Shown piece after piece: positions 63,668 to 64,000 of a DNA stretch of 64,000 bases. Source of the stretch: Gammaproteobacteria bacterium (lineage in GTDB: Bacteria > Pseudomonadota > Gammaproteobacteria > JACKNK01); contig JACKNK010000005.1 of the NCBI GenBank assembly GCA_024234955.1, positions 62,001-126,000 on the forward strand, in the 5' to 3' direction. The position numbers and the translations under genes were made by a program. The first letter of the stretch is position 1, and each line of letters starts with the position of its first letter. The notes below the pieces were generated by a model. It did not search any database. It was not told the DNA's origin and saw only the letters and a list, made by a program, of their open reading frames with translations.

Positions 63668-64000
63668 CGGTCGACCTCGGGCGGACAGGCATCCAGGGAG
63701 AACATGATCTGGGCGACATCCTCGAGACGACCGCCGGTGACCATCTTTTCGAGCACCTGCACCGCATGCATTGCGGACGGTCCACGCACATGGACGCGAT
63801 ACGGCTTTTCGCCCCCGGTGGACAATACGTAATACGCCAACTCGCCCTTGGACGATTCGACCCGCGTGTAACTCTCCCCGACCGGGACATTCCAGGCCAG
63901 CGGGTTCGGGATCGGCGCACGCACCGGGCCACCGATGTCCGGCAACGCCGCAATCACCTGTCGGCAGATACGGATGCTCTGTTGCAGTTCGCTGCGACGC
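63664..64000 (-). CDS. NuoD-like 49-kDa / hydrogenase large-subunit-like protein (N-terminus missing)
   Basis: The last 112 codons are present and the gene continues past the right edge. The end of the protein reads YTRVESSKGELAYYVLSTGG, then EKPYRVHVRGPSAMHAVQVL and FSLDACPPEVDR, which is the conserved C-terminus of NuoD and of the related [NiFe] hydrogenase-like large subunits; the final DxxxxEVDR is the NuoD form without a processed nickel-site peptide. The stop overlaps the fusion gene by four bases. It may be part of a divergent complex I module with the NuoI-GltD fusion as electron input. A normal nuo operon cannot be excluded because the upstream genes are not visible. Confidence 0.82.
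   Translation of the reverse strand, partial: RRSELQQSIRICRQVIAALPDIGGPVRAPIPNPLAWNVPVGESYTRVESSKGELAYYVLSTGGEKPYRVHVRGPSAMHAVQVLEKMVTGGRLEDVAQIMFSLDACPPEVDR

Overview
The window is a GC-rich chromosomal segment of a gammaproteobacterium. The best evidence for that is the conserved order grpE-dnaK-dnaJ, dapB, carA-carB-greA, together with an E. coli-like OxyR, a DUF4124 protein and an SH3-coiled coil-TM protein of the TIGR04211 type. The species cannot be fixed from the sequence. Aerobic and microaerobic respiration, glycogen storage, molybdate uptake and arsenic and peroxide defence suggest a free-living respiring bacterium. No rRNA, tRNA, CRISPR array, prophage or intact insertion sequence was seen.

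Layout. 1-1951: arsenic operon (arsR, an arsJ-associated GAPDH, and arsJ cut by the left edge). 2053-4843: sterol desaturase-like protein, ampD and two small envelope proteins. 4845-8820: metal-dependent hydrolase, an orphan GspE/PilB-type ATPase and an SGNH hydrolase. 8877-14280: glycogen block (GH57 enzyme and glgC diverging from glgB). 14345-25321: greA, carB, carA, a PEP-CTERM-type protein on the opposite strand, dapB, dnaJ, dnaK and grpE, with two sigma-32-type promoters. 25552-33261: secreted trypsin-like protease, valS, then four overlapping genes for surface glycan work. 33504-36204: a lone methyltransferase and proS.

36382-46087 is one long minus-strand run, probably a single transcription unit. 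It encodes an RND adaptor and permease, two exported proteins, a ParA-type ATPase, a TPR membrane protein and a dynamin-like GTPase, and it closes with a strong terminator. This is the best candidate for an undescribed system. 46590-48319 is modBC without modA. 48369-52858 holds a PpkA-like vWA protein without its kinase, a small membrane-anchored partner, an unrecognised protein and an IMPase-family phosphatase. 53081-57808 is an oxidative-stress block: TfoX-like, oxyR, gpmA, an 89-residue LysR-type HTH-only protein and katG.

58122-64000 is respiratory: cytochrome c4, a ba3-type (B-family) oxidase with a 47-residue subunit IIa, two FNR-type boxes, a ferritin-like protein, a NuoI-GltD fusion flavoprotein, and a NuoD-like subunit cut by the right edge.

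Five copies of a GTAGGAGCGGCTTCAGCC-type palindrome are scattered through the window. One of them is translated in frame inside valS. A second inverted-repeat family flanks dnaJ on both sides.
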